38,843 nt of DNA from Tepidibacter hydrothermalis (GCF_029542625.1 NZ_CP120734.1:1-38843), one strand, 5' to 3'. Positions 15,816 through 24,629 are shown, numbered from the stretch's first letter. Program-made: numbers and translations. The notes: generated by a model from the sequence alone, not told the origin.

Positions 15816-16100
15816 ATGTATAAAAAACAATTATTTATAGTTTCCTCTTTTTCAGCGATTAATGCAGTATTTGCTATATCTAAATTTATAGATTTTACTT
15901 ATCTAGACATACCAACTTTTTTTCGTACTCCATTTATATCATTTGTTTTAGTTTTGGCTCACTATTTAGTTGGTATTAAAGATGATGATAAACCTCCTTT
16001 GAGTAAAAACATGAAAGAAATAAATACTCTTTTTATTGCTTTAAATATATTTATTGCAGTTATTTCAATTGATAGTCTTCTTTTGGTGTGGGTACCATAA
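15816..16100 (+). CDS. Opposite-strand membrane protein (moron-like), 94 aa
   Basis: Three hydrophobic segments are visible: about residues 5-25, 38-56 and 70-92, separated by a charged loop (GIKDDDKPPLSKNMKE). The gene runs against the whole late operon, between the neck gene ending at 16258 and the sheath gene. It has its own -10 element and an AAAGGA ribosome site. This is the layout of a phage 'moron', a cargo gene expressed from the prophage; morons with small membrane proteins often act in superinfection exclusion, though nothing here proves that. No family is recognised. After its stop, the 157 bases to 16258 are A/T-rich with a weak hairpin near 16129-16150 and nothing else. Confidence 0.65.
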   Translation: MYKKQLFIVSSFSAINAVFAISKFIDFTYLDIPTFFRTPFISFVLVLAHYLVGIKDDDKPPLSKNMKEINTLFIALNIFIAVISIDSLLLVWVP

Positions 16101-16257
16101 TAAAACCGTTATATTTATACAACTAATACACTATTAATTTAGTATTTTTTTAATTTAACTACATAATCTCTTAATCTTATCAAACGGTTCCTTAAATTCT
16201 TCCATATACACTATCTAAATTTACTATAAAATTACTAAATATAAGAAATTATCCTTA

Positions 16258-16791
16258 CTATATCTCGCCATGGCTCACTATCTCATCCATGACCTCAAAT
16301 CTAAATTCTTTCTTCCATAAAACCTTAATTTCAAGAGTGCATCTTGAATGAAATAAATTATTATCATCTGGATCTTCTACTGCAGTTCCTTCTTGAAAAC
16401 TAAAAAAAGTAATACCTTTATCAGCCATGGCATTACTTTCAAATTCAACGATACTTTGCAATTGTTCTTGTATTCTCTCTATTTCTTCCTCTCCTCCAAG
16501 TTTAGGAGAAGTACTGTTCCATATATGCAAATCATAATATATGGTTAGTTGCTTAGCTTGTGTCTCTACAATTTCATTGTTTTCCTCGTCATATTGATCT
16601 GACAAGTAATTTGAGAAGGCAATAGTATTAACACTAGCCTTACCCCTTGAAATAGTTATTAAAGTTTTTTTAAGAGGTAAGTCTCTTTTTTCATTTATAT
16701 AACTTTTTTTAATATCTATATAATCAAATTTAGACTCTAGAAAAGCTTTTATATCATTTTTACAACTTATTAATGGTGAATTGTGATCCAT
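16258..16791 (-). CDS. Tail completion / terminator-like neck protein, 177 aa
   Basis: An alpha/beta protein (KNDIKAFLESKFDYIDIKKS, QAKQLTIYYDLHIWNSTSPK) with ERIQEQLQSIVEFESNAMAD and a C-terminal strand pair (RCTLEIKVLWKKEF). Encoded between the gp10-like gene and the sheath, the position of XkdJ/YqbJ and of tail terminators, which cap the tail tube and join it to the head. Assignment is mainly by gene order and size. The last codons contain a CCATGG motif. Confidence 0.6.
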   Translation of the reverse strand: MDHNSPLISCKNDIKAFLESKFDYIDIKKSYINEKRDLPLKKTLITISRGKASVNTIAFSNYLSDQYDEENNEIVETQAKQLTIYYDLHIWNSTSPKLGGEEEIERIQEQLQSIVEFESNAMADKGITFFSFQEGTAVEDPDDNNLFHSRCTLEIKVLWKKEFRFEVMDEIVSHGEI

Positions 16792-16795
16792 TTAA

Positions 16796-17224
16796 TCACC
16801 TTCTATCTAATATATCTTCTATAATACTATTTGCTATCTCTATATACTTTCTAGTATCCATTACATTCCTTACAGCATCATCAAGGTATGGTCTTGCTTC
16901 CATTTTTTTAGTACCTTCATGAATCCACCAACTATAATTACAAATTGTAGAATCAGAAAACACCTTATATTTGCCATTACCTAACTTCTTTATTTTAAGA
17001 GAACGCTTTAAAGTTCCTGTTATAGATCTAACTGGATACGGTAATTCTATTAGCTTACCCTTATATTTATCTATACTTCTATTAGCTCCATCCACATTTT
17101 TTATAGCTTCATCTAGTATCTCTGTAGCTACTTCTTTAGCTATTTCATCCATGGCCTCATCTGTTTCATCAGCCATCATATCAAGTTCTCTTAAAACCTC
17201 ATCAAGTCCATACACATTACTCAT
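16796..17224 (-). CDS. HK97 gp10-like tail completion protein
   Basis: About 142 residues: an N-terminal acidic helix (LDEVLRELDMMADETDEAMD), then a 'GTLKRSLKIKKLGNGKYKVF' beta region, then WIHEGTKKMEARPYLDDAVR. The 'H/YxxxxxGT...RPfL' C-terminal signature is that of the HK97-gp10_like family. Start ATG 17224 follows GGAAGTG, giving an 8-base overlap with the upstream stop; a TTG fifteen bases earlier is poorly placed. It acts at the head-tail joint. Confidence 0.8.
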   Translation of the reverse strand: MSNVYGLDEVLRELDMMADETDEAMDEIAKEVATEILDEAIKNVDGANRSIDKYKGKLIELPYPVRSITGTLKRSLKIKKLGNGKYKVFSDSTICNYSWWIHEGTKKMEARPYLDDAVRNVMDTRKYIEIANSIIEDILDRR

Positions 17225-17696
17225 ATAAATCACTTCCAAGAGGTTTCAACCTTGCTACATATACAATAGATATATCCCCCAATTTATAAGTATCAGGGCT
17301 TAGTATTTGCCACCTCTTATTCTCATATATCAAATAGTCTGTATTGCTTAAATTCAATATATCTATATCAGTTTTACCTATATACATATAATCATCTTTA
17401 TCAAGTATACCTATTTGAGAAAGAACAGCTTCATTTATCACTTTTCTATCTAAATCTGATTTAGGTAATATGAAAGCTTTAACCTCTATATCTTCAAACC
17501 CTGCATCTATATAGCCTTCTTCATCACACTCAGGAGCTTTAGGGTTATCTCTATGCCACTGCGGATTGCAATAACCTGTATTCTGATTGAAACATGGACA
17601 TCTTTGACCTTTTGAAGCCTTATGAAGTATCGTACTTTGCCCATATCTATTTATATTTTTATCAAATATCCTTTTAGCTTTTTTAGGATTTGCCAT
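17217..17696 (-). CDS. Head-closure/connector protein with a Cys-rich insert
   Basis: 159 residues in the position of YqbH/SPP1 gp16-type head-closure proteins. Residues about 25-60 carry four Cys and a His in CPCFNQNTGYCNPQWHRDNP then KAPEC, a likely metal-binding loop. The rest is beta-rich (YMYIGKTDIDILNLSNTDYL, then IYENKRWQILSPD), resembling the phage head-tail-joining beta-barrel. The start codon itself lies within a GCCATGGC motif at 17692-17699. Specific activity is inferred from order. Confidence 0.6.
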   Translation of the reverse strand: MANPKKAKRIFDKNINRYGQSTILHKASKGQRCPCFNQNTGYCNPQWHRDNPKAPECDEEGYIDAGFEDIEVKAFILPKSDLDRKVINEAVLSQIGILDKDDYMYIGKTDIDILNLSNTDYLIYENKRWQILSPDTYKLGDISIVYVARLKPLGSDLYE

Positions 17697-17708
17697 GGCT
17701 CTCCCCCT

Positions 17709-18095
17709 TTAATACACAGAACTACCAAAATAAAAACTAGATTCAGTTTTCAAATAAGGATTTAATTTTTCCCATCCACTCTTTATATAGTCTTTTGCTC
17801 TTTGACTTCTTGTTTTTACTGAACTATTCTCATTTATTTTTATAATACTTATTCCAATACTTGTTGAATCATCTTCATCATTAGCATAATCCTTTAAAAC
17901 TTCACCCAAGATTATCTCTTGAGCTCCTAAGTTAATAATAGTCTTTATACTTTCATCTGATGTATTCAAATACTCTTCTTTTATCTTTGATTTAATAAAA
18001 GGTATTTGCTCAAGTATAGTATCTTCTATGTCTTTTATATATTCCTCATCTAATTTAGCCTTACTTCTTATCCTCTCTGAATTTACAACAATCAA
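17709..18095 (-). CDS. Head-tail connector (gp6/gp15-like), about 128 aa
   Basis: A helical protein (DEEYIKDIEDTILEQIPFIK, TIINLGAQEIILGEVLKDYA) with the end RAKDYIKSGWEKLNPYLKTE, as in YqbG/XkdH-like connectors that bind the portal ring. The start needs care: a GTG at 18104 overlaps the ribosome site AAGGAG (18104-18109) and so cannot use it, whereas TTG 18095 sits 8 bases after AAGGAG. I therefore start at TTG. The hairpin 18128-18144 separates it from the capsid gene. Confidence 0.68.
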   Translation of the reverse strand: MIVVNSERIRSKAKLDEEYIKDIEDTILEQIPFIKSKIKEEYLNTSDESIKTIINLGAQEIILGEVLKDYANDEDDSTSIGISIIKINENSSVKTRSQRAKDYIKSGWEKLNPYLKTESSFYFGSSVY

Positions 18096-18127
18096 TAATA
18101 TCACTCCTTAGCCATGGCCATAATAAA

Positions 18128-18144
18128 AGGGGCTATATGCCCCT
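18128..18144 (-). terminator. Terminator-like hairpin right after the capsid gene
   Basis: AGGGGC and GCCCCT pair (6 bp, GC-rich) around a 5-nt loop, directly after the capsid stop codon. On the minus strand it continues TTTTATTA. It should reduce read-through into the neck genes and so set a high capsid-to-neck ratio. Confidence 0.7.
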
Positions 18145-19195
18145 ACTTCCACTTTAGTACTTTTGCTGATGGTTGGAATAACTTATTAAATCCACCAGTA
18201 CGAGAAATTACTGTCTTTTCGATTTGTCTATCGATTATCTTATCTGATTCTGTTGTTATACCTTGCTCAACAACTTCTTCAAGACATAATCCTTTGTCTA
18301 ACCCTACAATACCATCTATTCCTAAATCTTTCACTTGATCTGATCTTACTAGATTAGCTCCAAGTGGAGATATTAACTTACCATCCTTTTGGAAGGTAAA
18401 CCCTGCTTGTGGATCTTTAAACTCTGGTAAAGTTAATATGTCTTTTAATTGTAGTTTTGGAGCAAGTACAGTATTCATTTCGTAAGGATCAAACTCAGCC
18501 CAAAAAGCAATATATTCATCATATGTAAGAGTTCCAGAGGCTCCTCCTATAGTTTCATCTCCAAGAGTAAATATATCAGCTGCATTTTTATTTCCATCTC
18601 CACTTATAATTACATTTATAGCATCAAAAGCCATATCAAGTGCTATCTGCTTACCTATTTGTTGAAAGAATATTTCTATTACATTTAATTTTTTTCTTCT
18701 TATAGCTTCATAAGTTACATCTAATGTTCTACCATATTTAAATATATCTGTTACCTTTTCTTTTGTTCTAATAGTAGTTGCAGGTATTAAGGCGCCTTCT
18801 CCTACACGTCTTAATTGTTTTCTCTTTTTAGAACCTTCTCCATCATCCATATAGATACTCTTATATGTATCAGCATCTATTTTAGAAGTAGTAGCAACTA
18901 TAGCTGGTAAAATGTTAGCTTTTTCAAGTCCTGTAAGTACTGTTCTTGATATATATTCAGGAAATAAGATAGCACTATCATCTGTAGCAAAGAATTTTTC
19001 AACTACATTAGCATTTTTTCCTTTTATATGAATATCAAATCTCTTAAGTTGTCTTTCAAATGCATCTAACCCATCATCATAATTTTTACTTGAATCCACG
19101 TCTTCTAAGTATTGAGTAAATGTCTTTCCTTTACTCATGGCTTCTTTATACATTCCTTTTTCTAATCTTAAGTTATCAAATGCTGTATTTGCCAT
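18143..19195 (-). CDS. Major capsid protein, HK97-fold (XkdG-like), 350 aa
   Basis: 350 residues with an N-terminal scaffold-like helical region (about 1-60), SRTVLTGLEKANILPAIVAT, then RRVGEGALIPATTIRTKEKV (E-loop-like) and FKYGRTLDVTYEAIRRKKLN. C-terminal half has DIFTLGDETIGGASGTLTYD and LVRSDQVKDLGIDG. Pattern and position after the decoration gene fit PBSX/skin-type major capsid proteins. The ribosome site AAGGGGGG is unusually strong, as expected for an abundant protein. It is followed by a terminator-like hairpin. Confidence 0.88.
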   Translation of the reverse strand: MANTAFDNLRLEKGMYKEAMSKGKTFTQYLEDVDSSKNYDDGLDAFERQLKRFDIHIKGKNANVVEKFFATDDSAILFPEYISRTVLTGLEKANILPAIVATTSKIDADTYKSIYMDDGEGSKKRKQLRRVGEGALIPATTIRTKEKVTDIFKYGRTLDVTYEAIRRKKLNVIEIFFQQIGKQIALDMAFDAINVIISGDGNKNAADIFTLGDETIGGASGTLTYDEYIAFWAEFDPYEMNTVLAPKLQLKDILTLPEFKDPQAGFTFQKDGKLISPLGANLVRSDQVKDLGIDGIVGLDKGLCLEEVVEQGITTESDKIIDRQIEKTVISRTGGFNKLFQPSAKVLKWK

Positions 19196-19208
19196 ATTTG
19201 TTCCCCCC

Positions 19209-19574
19209 TTATAATATAAATCCTACTATTTTATTTGCAGTGTCTATTGATAAAACAAGATACTCTCTACCGTTTGTTGCATCTACCTTAACTCCTCCAC
19301 TTGCATCTGCAAGAAGCTTACAATATCCAGCTGTAGGAACTGTACTTGTAGAATACTCGAATTCTACATATCCTTTTATCTGAACTGTTGAGGCTCCATC
19401 TTTTCCAACTTTAATTATTTTTCCATGAATAATATCATCATCAGATGGTACAACAATCTTTTTATTTGCTGATACTTTAGCTGCTTTTCCTTCTGCTGTA
19501 GAGTCTAATTCACTTGCAAATGTAATATCTAGACTTCCTGCTCCATCAAATCCTATCATTTCAGTGTTTATCAT
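19209..19574 (-). CDS. Capsid decoration / head protein, 121 aa
   Basis: A small Gly/Ala/Ser-rich beta protein (GFDGAGSLDITFASELDSTA, GKIIKVGKDGASTVQIKGYV, REYLVLSIDTANKIVGFIL) between the scaffold/protease and capsid genes. Size and place match lambda gpD-type or DUF2190-type decoration proteins that stabilise the expanded head. It has an AGGAGGAAG ribosome site. Family assignment is by position and composition. Confidence 0.62.
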   Translation of the reverse strand: MINTEMIGFDGAGSLDITFASELDSTAEGKAAKVSANKKIVVPSDDDIIHGKIIKVGKDGASTVQIKGYVEFEYSTSTVPTAGYCKLLADASGGVKVDATNGREYLVLSIDTANKIVGFIL

Positions 19575-19588
19575 AACTTACTTCCTCC

Positions 19589-20038
19589 TTACATTTTAAA
19601 AGAGCTGTTATCAGCTTCTTTTACTATAGTTTTATTTTCATCTGTATCTTCTTCTCGACTTTTAATTTGAGGAGTAGGAGGATACTTTTCATCAATTTTC
19701 TTTTCATACTGTGACTTAAATCCTTTAAGTTCTTCAATATCACATTTATCAAAGACCTTTTCCATTACTTGCTCATTAAAAGCTTCACCTTCTGCCATCT
19801 TACCAAGTCTGATACATTCTTTTTTCACATCATCAATGTATTGATCTCCCATTTTTGCTTTTGGCTCAAGGTCTTTCACTTTGTCCTCTGCTGCATTCTT
19901 TTCTTTTTCTGCATCCTCAGCTTTCTGAATAGCTTCTTTATAAATTTCTAAATCTTTTTCTATATCAGCTATAGGAATATTTATTTCTGTTGCATTTTCT
20001 CCCTTAGCTTTTTCAACCATTTTCTTTAAAAATTCCAT
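19589..20038 (-). CDS. Nested scaffold protein from an internal start, 149 aa
   Basis: Inside the protease-scaffold gene, AGAGGAG followed after 10 bases by ATG 20038 (Met262) could initiate a separate 149-aa scaffold beginning MEFLKKMVEKAKGENATE. The start falls exactly between the protease domain and the coiled coil. In-frame nested scaffolds are known from lambda (C/Nu3) and related phages. Inferred from the site and the domain boundary only. Confidence 0.55.
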   Translation of the reverse strand: MEFLKKMVEKAKGENATEINIPIADIEKDLEIYKEAIQKAEDAEKEKNAAEDKVKDLEPKAKMGDQYIDDVKKECIRLGKMAEGEAFNEQVMEKVFDKCDIEELKGFKSQYEKKIDEKYPPTPQIKSREEDTDENKTIVKEADNSSFKM

Positions 20039-20821
20039 TCCTTTTTCACTCCTCTTTGAAATTTTGGCATAAAAAATACTCGGTGTATTATCATCCGAGT
20101 TCTTTTCGTGTTTCTGATTTTTTACTTTTTCTTTAACTCTTTCATCTTTTTCAAGTTTTACACCTTTCGTAGTTTCAGCATCAGTATTGCATGGTACAGA
20201 TACAAAGCTAAATTCATAAGCATCTGTTGGATCTTTCATTCTAAGTCTACAAATATCAGTTACTCCATTGTTAGTATATTCTACTCCTGGCCAATGCTTG
20301 CAATTTGAATAATCAAAGAAACTATTTCCACAAATGCTACACTCTAAATCATCTGTACTAAAGCCTATACTAACTTCTTTGTATATTCCAGCATCTATCT
20401 TGGCTATTAAATCTTCATTTCCTTGTTTAATTGTATAAGCCCAAGCTTTAAGAACATATAGCTGATCACCTTTGAAGTTAGTTTCTCCTTCTACTACTTC
20501 AACTTTACACTTATAAACTCTAGAATGTTGATTACCACTCTTCCAAGCATGATCAAATATACCTGTCTTACCTATGAATAATTTAGATAGTTTATTTAAA
20601 TCTTTCTTGTCAAAATACTCATTCTCTCTATCTTCATCATTACTTGTTAATATAATAGGATAGATATAAACTTGCTCTGATGTAAGCTCTTTTCTAGTGT
20701 ATTGGTTAATTTTTTCTAAGTCTTTAGAAGAGATTCTATCTCCTTCCATGGCACCTTTAACCTCAACCATAGCTTTAAGATTCATTCTTGATTTTTGTAA
20801 CTCTGCTTTACTTTTAGCCAT
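19589..20821 (-). CDS. Prohead maturation protease fused to scaffold, 410 aa
   Basis: Residues 45-225 are an S78-type (XkdF-like) maturation protease: YIYPIILTSNDEDRENEYF, then DHAW with candidate catalytic H91, EVSIGFS with candidate S151, and YEFSFVSVPCN with candidate E203. A Cys/His cluster (C161, C164, C174, H176) is an insert that may bind metal. Residues 262-390 form a scaffold-type coiled coil (DIEKDLEIYKEAIQKAEDAE). The protease would cut scaffold and capsid N-termini during head maturation. An internal ribosome site and ATG allow the scaffold to be made alone (see 19589-20038). Confidence 0.85.
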   Translation of the reverse strand: MAKSKAELQKSRMNLKAMVEVKGAMEGDRISSKDLEKINQYTRKELTSEQVYIYPIILTSNDEDRENEYFDKKDLNKLSKLFIGKTGIFDHAWKSGNQHSRVYKCKVEVVEGETNFKGDQLYVLKAWAYTIKQGNEDLIAKIDAGIYKEVSIGFSTDDLECSICGNSFFDYSNCKHWPGVEYTNNGVTDICRLRMKDPTDAYEFSFVSVPCNTDAETTKGVKLEKDERVKEKVKNQKHEKNSDDNTPSIFYAKISKRSEKGMEFLKKMVEKAKGENATEINIPIADIEKDLEIYKEAIQKAEDAEKEKNAAEDKVKDLEPKAKMGDQYIDDVKKECIRLGKMAEGEAFNEQVMEKVFDKCDIEELKGFKSQYEKKIDEKYPPTPQIKSREEDTDENKTIVKEADNSSFKM

Positions 20822-20842
20822 ATAATCACCTCCTTAAAATAT

Positions 20843-22972
20843 TTAAGCTACCATATACTCATCATATTGCCTTTTAGTTCTAGGTTTCTTTCTACATCTA
20901 CAATGCGGATGTGTATCTTCTACTACTCTTGGTGAATCATCTATATGCCACATTTGACCATTAAGACTCCTACATATATGACAAGCATCAGGAGCAGCAC
21001 TCCATTCACAATATAAAAAACCTTCTGCTTTATATTCAGCCATTTCTCCTCTGTCTATAGCCATGGCTGATTCTGATCTTGCAAGTCTTTCCCAATACCA
21101 CTTCTCACCTGAAATAGTATTTTTGAATTCTTCTCTTAAAGTTCTAGCCCATACGTTAGGGTTATCTCCTACAGATGTATGTTCAGCCATTATATTTAGT
21201 ATCTCTTCCTTTTTCTCTTTGGCTTTTGTTTTTACCAATTCCATACCATTGTTTAAAAGTTCCTGGACATATGAATGATTGTAACTGGCTCTTTCTCTAT
21301 TATTTTCTCTACCTTCTTCTCCATGTTCTTCCTTAGCTGTATTGTTACCTCTTATTATTCCATATGCAAAAGCATTTAGAAGATAGGTCCCATAAGTACC
21401 ATAATTATTATTGTCACCCTCTCCAAGCATATCTCTTACAAATTGATCTACTGCTTCTTCTACTTTATTCTTATAATCTTCAGGTATATCTTTAGTTTTA
21501 TTAAATCCTTTTTCTTCTGTAGGCTCTGGAACTAATAATAATATTTTATCTTCTAGCCTTTTAATACATTTCATATATCCTTTTAATGTATCTTTTTCAA
21601 TTTGAGACTGTTCTTCATCTTCTGGAGTAGAATTAAAAGGACTTTTCAATGATATGTCCTCATTTGCCATGGCATTTTTTAATACTTTATTACTTTGACT
21701 ATTATTTAAATTTGTATCATCTACTATAGTCACCTCTTTATATGCTTTCTCATATCCAAGTTCTATTGCTGCATCTTCTTGTGATATTATCCCTTCATCT
21801 CTCTTTTTGATTGCATTTTCTATTTTCTTACCTTCTGATTGTTGTTTATATAGTTCTGATCTAGCTATTTCAACTAAATCTTGAAGGTTAATATCATCCC
21901 ATATAATTTCATATGAGAAGTCCTTTCCTGTTACAGTTTTCCACTTATCAATTATGTACTTTATAACTGGCTCAATAACTCCCCTATAGCTTTCAAGCTC
22001 ACTAGTTAAAAAGTCAGCTTGTTGTTGGCTCATTCTTTCTGTTGTGGACCAGGATAAACCTAAAAGAAAAGGTGGAAGTCCAGTCTTACTCACTAATTGT
22101 TCAAGAACTTGTTTTACTGGAACAGATGAATCTAATATCTGATTATCAGCACCTATAACCTTTATTTCTATATCTCCTATACCATAAAAGTCTGCTGCTT
22201 TTCCTTTTTTATTAGCTTCCATGGCTTTTCTAAATGATTCTTCAATAATCTTAATACGTTCCTTTACTTGAGTTCCATTTAAAGAATCTTTTTGAGGTTT
22301 CATTATAACGCTGTATTTTAAGTTACCAAATCGCTCCCAATTAAGACCCATAGAGTTAAATATCTTTAAAAGTATACCTGTCATAAAAGGCATACTTCTA
22401 TATAAAGAAACTCCATAAGAACTATCTCCTTCGGGATTAAGTGGAGTAAATAGTATTAGATCTTGATACGGTAGTTCTACAGGTTCCATTTGCCCTTGCT
22501 GTACTTGACATATTGCATTTTCAAGTGGATTATCTGTTTTCTTAAGCTTTATAGTTCTTATATCAGCATTCCTAAGGGCACATATATCATTCTTAGCATT
22601 ATTTAATACGATCTCTCCCACACTATTACCACATTCAATGAGCTGATCTAAATAACTTTGAATGAAACTATGTATACCTTTTTGATTAGAATTAACTTTT
22701 ATACTCTTAAGAAATTCATCAAGTTCCTTTTGAGCCTTATCATTATTGCATTCAACTTCAAACGTTCCTACAAGTCTTACTATTCTACTTACAGCAGTAT
22801 CTAACACAGGAATAGCTTCTCTCATGGTTTTATATAATTCATATTCAGCATCAAGTGGTATATAGTTATCTAATATTCCAAATGGGTGAGAAATTCCACT
22901 TCTCATTTGAATTGAAAATCCTACATTTTCATCATCTTTACTTTTCTTTTTCCAAAAATCAAGTAGTCCCAT
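20843..22972 (-). CDS. Portal protein fused to a MuF-like domain, 709 aa
   Basis: Residues 1-430 match phage portals: ISHPFGILDNYIPLDAEYEL, then LPYQDLILFTPLNPEGDSSY (wing/stem), and VSKTGLPPFLLGLSWSTTER followed by MSQQQADFLTSELESYRGVI. Residues about 590-705 match the Mu gpF head-morphogenesis domain: ERLARSESAMAIDRGEMAEY, CEWSAAPDACHICRSLNGQM and THPHCRCRKKP with conserved Cys/His. Portal and MuF are separate genes in SPP1 and PBSX-skin; here they are one frame. GGGAGGTG precedes the start. The portal forms the DNA gate; MuF proteins enter the head with the DNA. Confidence 0.88.
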   Translation of the reverse strand: MGLLDFWKKKSKDDENVGFSIQMRSGISHPFGILDNYIPLDAEYELYKTMREAIPVLDTAVSRIVRLVGTFEVECNNDKAQKELDEFLKSIKVNSNQKGIHSFIQSYLDQLIECGNSVGEIVLNNAKNDICALRNADIRTIKLKKTDNPLENAICQVQQGQMEPVELPYQDLILFTPLNPEGDSSYGVSLYRSMPFMTGILLKIFNSMGLNWERFGNLKYSVIMKPQKDSLNGTQVKERIKIIEESFRKAMEANKKGKAADFYGIGDIEIKVIGADNQILDSSVPVKQVLEQLVSKTGLPPFLLGLSWSTTERMSQQQADFLTSELESYRGVIEPVIKYIIDKWKTVTGKDFSYEIIWDDINLQDLVEIARSELYKQQSEGKKIENAIKKRDEGIISQEDAAIELGYEKAYKEVTIVDDTNLNNSQSNKVLKNAMANEDISLKSPFNSTPEDEEQSQIEKDTLKGYMKCIKRLEDKILLLVPEPTEEKGFNKTKDIPEDYKNKVEEAVDQFVRDMLGEGDNNNYGTYGTYLLNAFAYGIIRGNNTAKEEHGEEGRENNRERASYNHSYVQELLNNGMELVKTKAKEKKEEILNIMAEHTSVGDNPNVWARTLREEFKNTISGEKWYWERLARSESAMAIDRGEMAEYKAEGFLYCEWSAAPDACHICRSLNGQMWHIDDSPRVVEDTHPHCRCRKKPRTKRQYDEYMVA

Positions 22973-22997
22973 TATCTTTTCTCACCTCCCTCTTTTC

Positions 22998-24629
22998 CTA
23001 TCTTTCACTTGCCATGGCAAAGAATACATCACTACTACCTTTAGCTATAGCTCTACATCCTTCAAGTGCATCTGGTCCATCGTCATGGTCTGCCATTGGG
23101 AAAAACTTTAATTGTTCAAGTAAAAGCTTATGTCTTTTATTAAGCTTTATATATTTGTTTTTTATGTCTGGTTGTAATGTTTGTATCCTCATTACTTTAT
23201 CAGACGTTTGATAAACTTCTTCTATAGGAAGATATAAGTCTTTACTTGCACTTGTTTTAGCTAATTCTTCTTTTAAAAACCACTGGAATTGATTCGTTTC
23301 TGCTCCAAATAAAGTATAACCTCTACCAAATGTAATTCTTAACCAGTTTTCTTTTTCTAAGATATCTTCAATTATATTACTTGGATGTCTTCTCTCTATA
23401 TCTGCATCAATTACATACATATAACCTGTCTCAGTATCTTTTGCTATAGTTATTATTACAGAATAATCACTTGTTTTGGATTTTCCAAGTGATGGATCTA
23501 CGAAACCATAGAATGTAAATCTATCTTCTTTAAAATCCATGGCAGCTTCATTGTAATAATCAAACCACTCTTCATTAAATAAGCAATCATCTGGATTTAT
23601 AGGTTCATTCTGTTCCTCTGAATTAAAGGATGCATCTCCTTCTGATACTTTCATAACCATAAGATCATAATAGTCTAACTTATCTTCCCAAAGGACCTGA
23701 GTTCCTTCTAGCATTTTATCTTTGTTAGCAATAAAAAAAGAATAGGCTTCTTCTGCTCTATTCTCATTACTTAAATCTATAAATATATTCTCCCATGTAT
23801 CCCATAGGTCCTTATTTTTAGCAAATTGGATTACAGCCTTGTATTTCTTTGACTTATAAGCTGGATTACTTAATACTTTAGCTAGTAGTGAATCATAATG
23901 AAGTAATGTCCCTATATAGATTATATCTGTGTAATCATCACCAGCTTTTGATACTGCTTTATAAAACCAGTTAGCTAGTTTCTTTCTTTGCTCTATAGTT
24001 CTAACATTTTCATCATTTTCTATATCATCCAGGACTATTAAATCAGGTCTCCAGTTTTTATGTTTTCTACCTCTGACCTTTTTCCCTGCTCCTAATGCTT
24101 CAAGTTTTATATCTGTTTTGGTAAGAAGTACACTATTCTTCCATACAGGTCCTTTAAATTCTCCAAAGTCCTCTTGTATAAGTTTATTGTCCTCAAACTC
24201 ATCTCTAATATTTCCTAAGAATCCATCTGCTTGATCCGATGAATCTGAAATAATTAAAATATAGTGTTTATAACCATATACTACTGAGTGAATGGTATCT
24301 TTAAAAGTTAGATTAGTTGACTTTGCATGACCCCTTGGAGCTGCAACTGCTCTTTTAACTCCATCCTTTACTTTTATGACTCCCTTTTTCCAAATATCAT
24401 CTAGTTCTCTATGAAATCGTGGAGTTTTTCTATTAAAGTAATGAGGAAAATATGCCTTTCCAAAGTATTCAAGGTCCATATATCCTAGTTTTCTTCTTAT
24501 GCCATGGCAACCAGTTAAAGGTTTATCTTTTAGATATTTTCTTAACTCTTCATCCCATGTGTTAGGATATTTTCTCTTGAAATGTTTTTTTAAGTATTTG
24601 ATGAGTAGCTTCTTTTCTTCTTTAGTCAT
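22998..24629 (-). CDS. terL: Terminase large subunit, 543 aa
   Basis: ATPase: Walker A-like PRGHAKST (98-105) and Walker B LIVLDDIE (197-204). Nuclease: FVDPSLGKSKTSDYSVIITI with D378, a second acidic region (DADIERRHP, about 410) and DDGPDALEG near residue 524. This is the motor that packages DNA and cuts concatemers. It overlaps the small-subunit gene by 8 bases and precedes the portal gene. It contains three CCATGG motifs. Confidence 0.93.
   Translation of the reverse strand: MTKEEKKLLIKYLKKHFKRKYPNTWDEELRKYLKDKPLTGCHGIRRKLGYMDLEYFGKAYFPHYFNRKTPRFHRELDDIWKKGVIKVKDGVKRAVAAPRGHAKSTNLTFKDTIHSVVYGYKHYILIISDSSDQADGFLGNIRDEFEDNKLIQEDFGEFKGPVWKNSVLLTKTDIKLEALGAGKKVRGRKHKNWRPDLIVLDDIENDENVRTIEQRKKLANWFYKAVSKAGDDYTDIIYIGTLLHYDSLLAKVLSNPAYKSKKYKAVIQFAKNKDLWDTWENIFIDLSNENRAEEAYSFFIANKDKMLEGTQVLWEDKLDYYDLMVMKVSEGDASFNSEEQNEPINPDDCLFNEEWFDYYNEAAMDFKEDRFTFYGFVDPSLGKSKTSDYSVIITIAKDTETGYMYVIDADIERRHPSNIIEDILEKENWLRITFGRGYTLFGAETNQFQWFLKEELAKTSASKDLYLPIEEVYQTSDKVMRIQTLQPDIKNKYIKLNKRHKLLLEQLKFFPMADHDDGPDALEGCRAIAKGSSDVFFAMASER

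Noticed and set aside
19120-19383. Long plus-strand frames opposite capsid, decoration, hub and terminase genes
   Set aside because: They are antisense shadows rich in Ser/Phe/Leu, with no ribosome sites and no family resemblance; the minus-strand genes explain the region.
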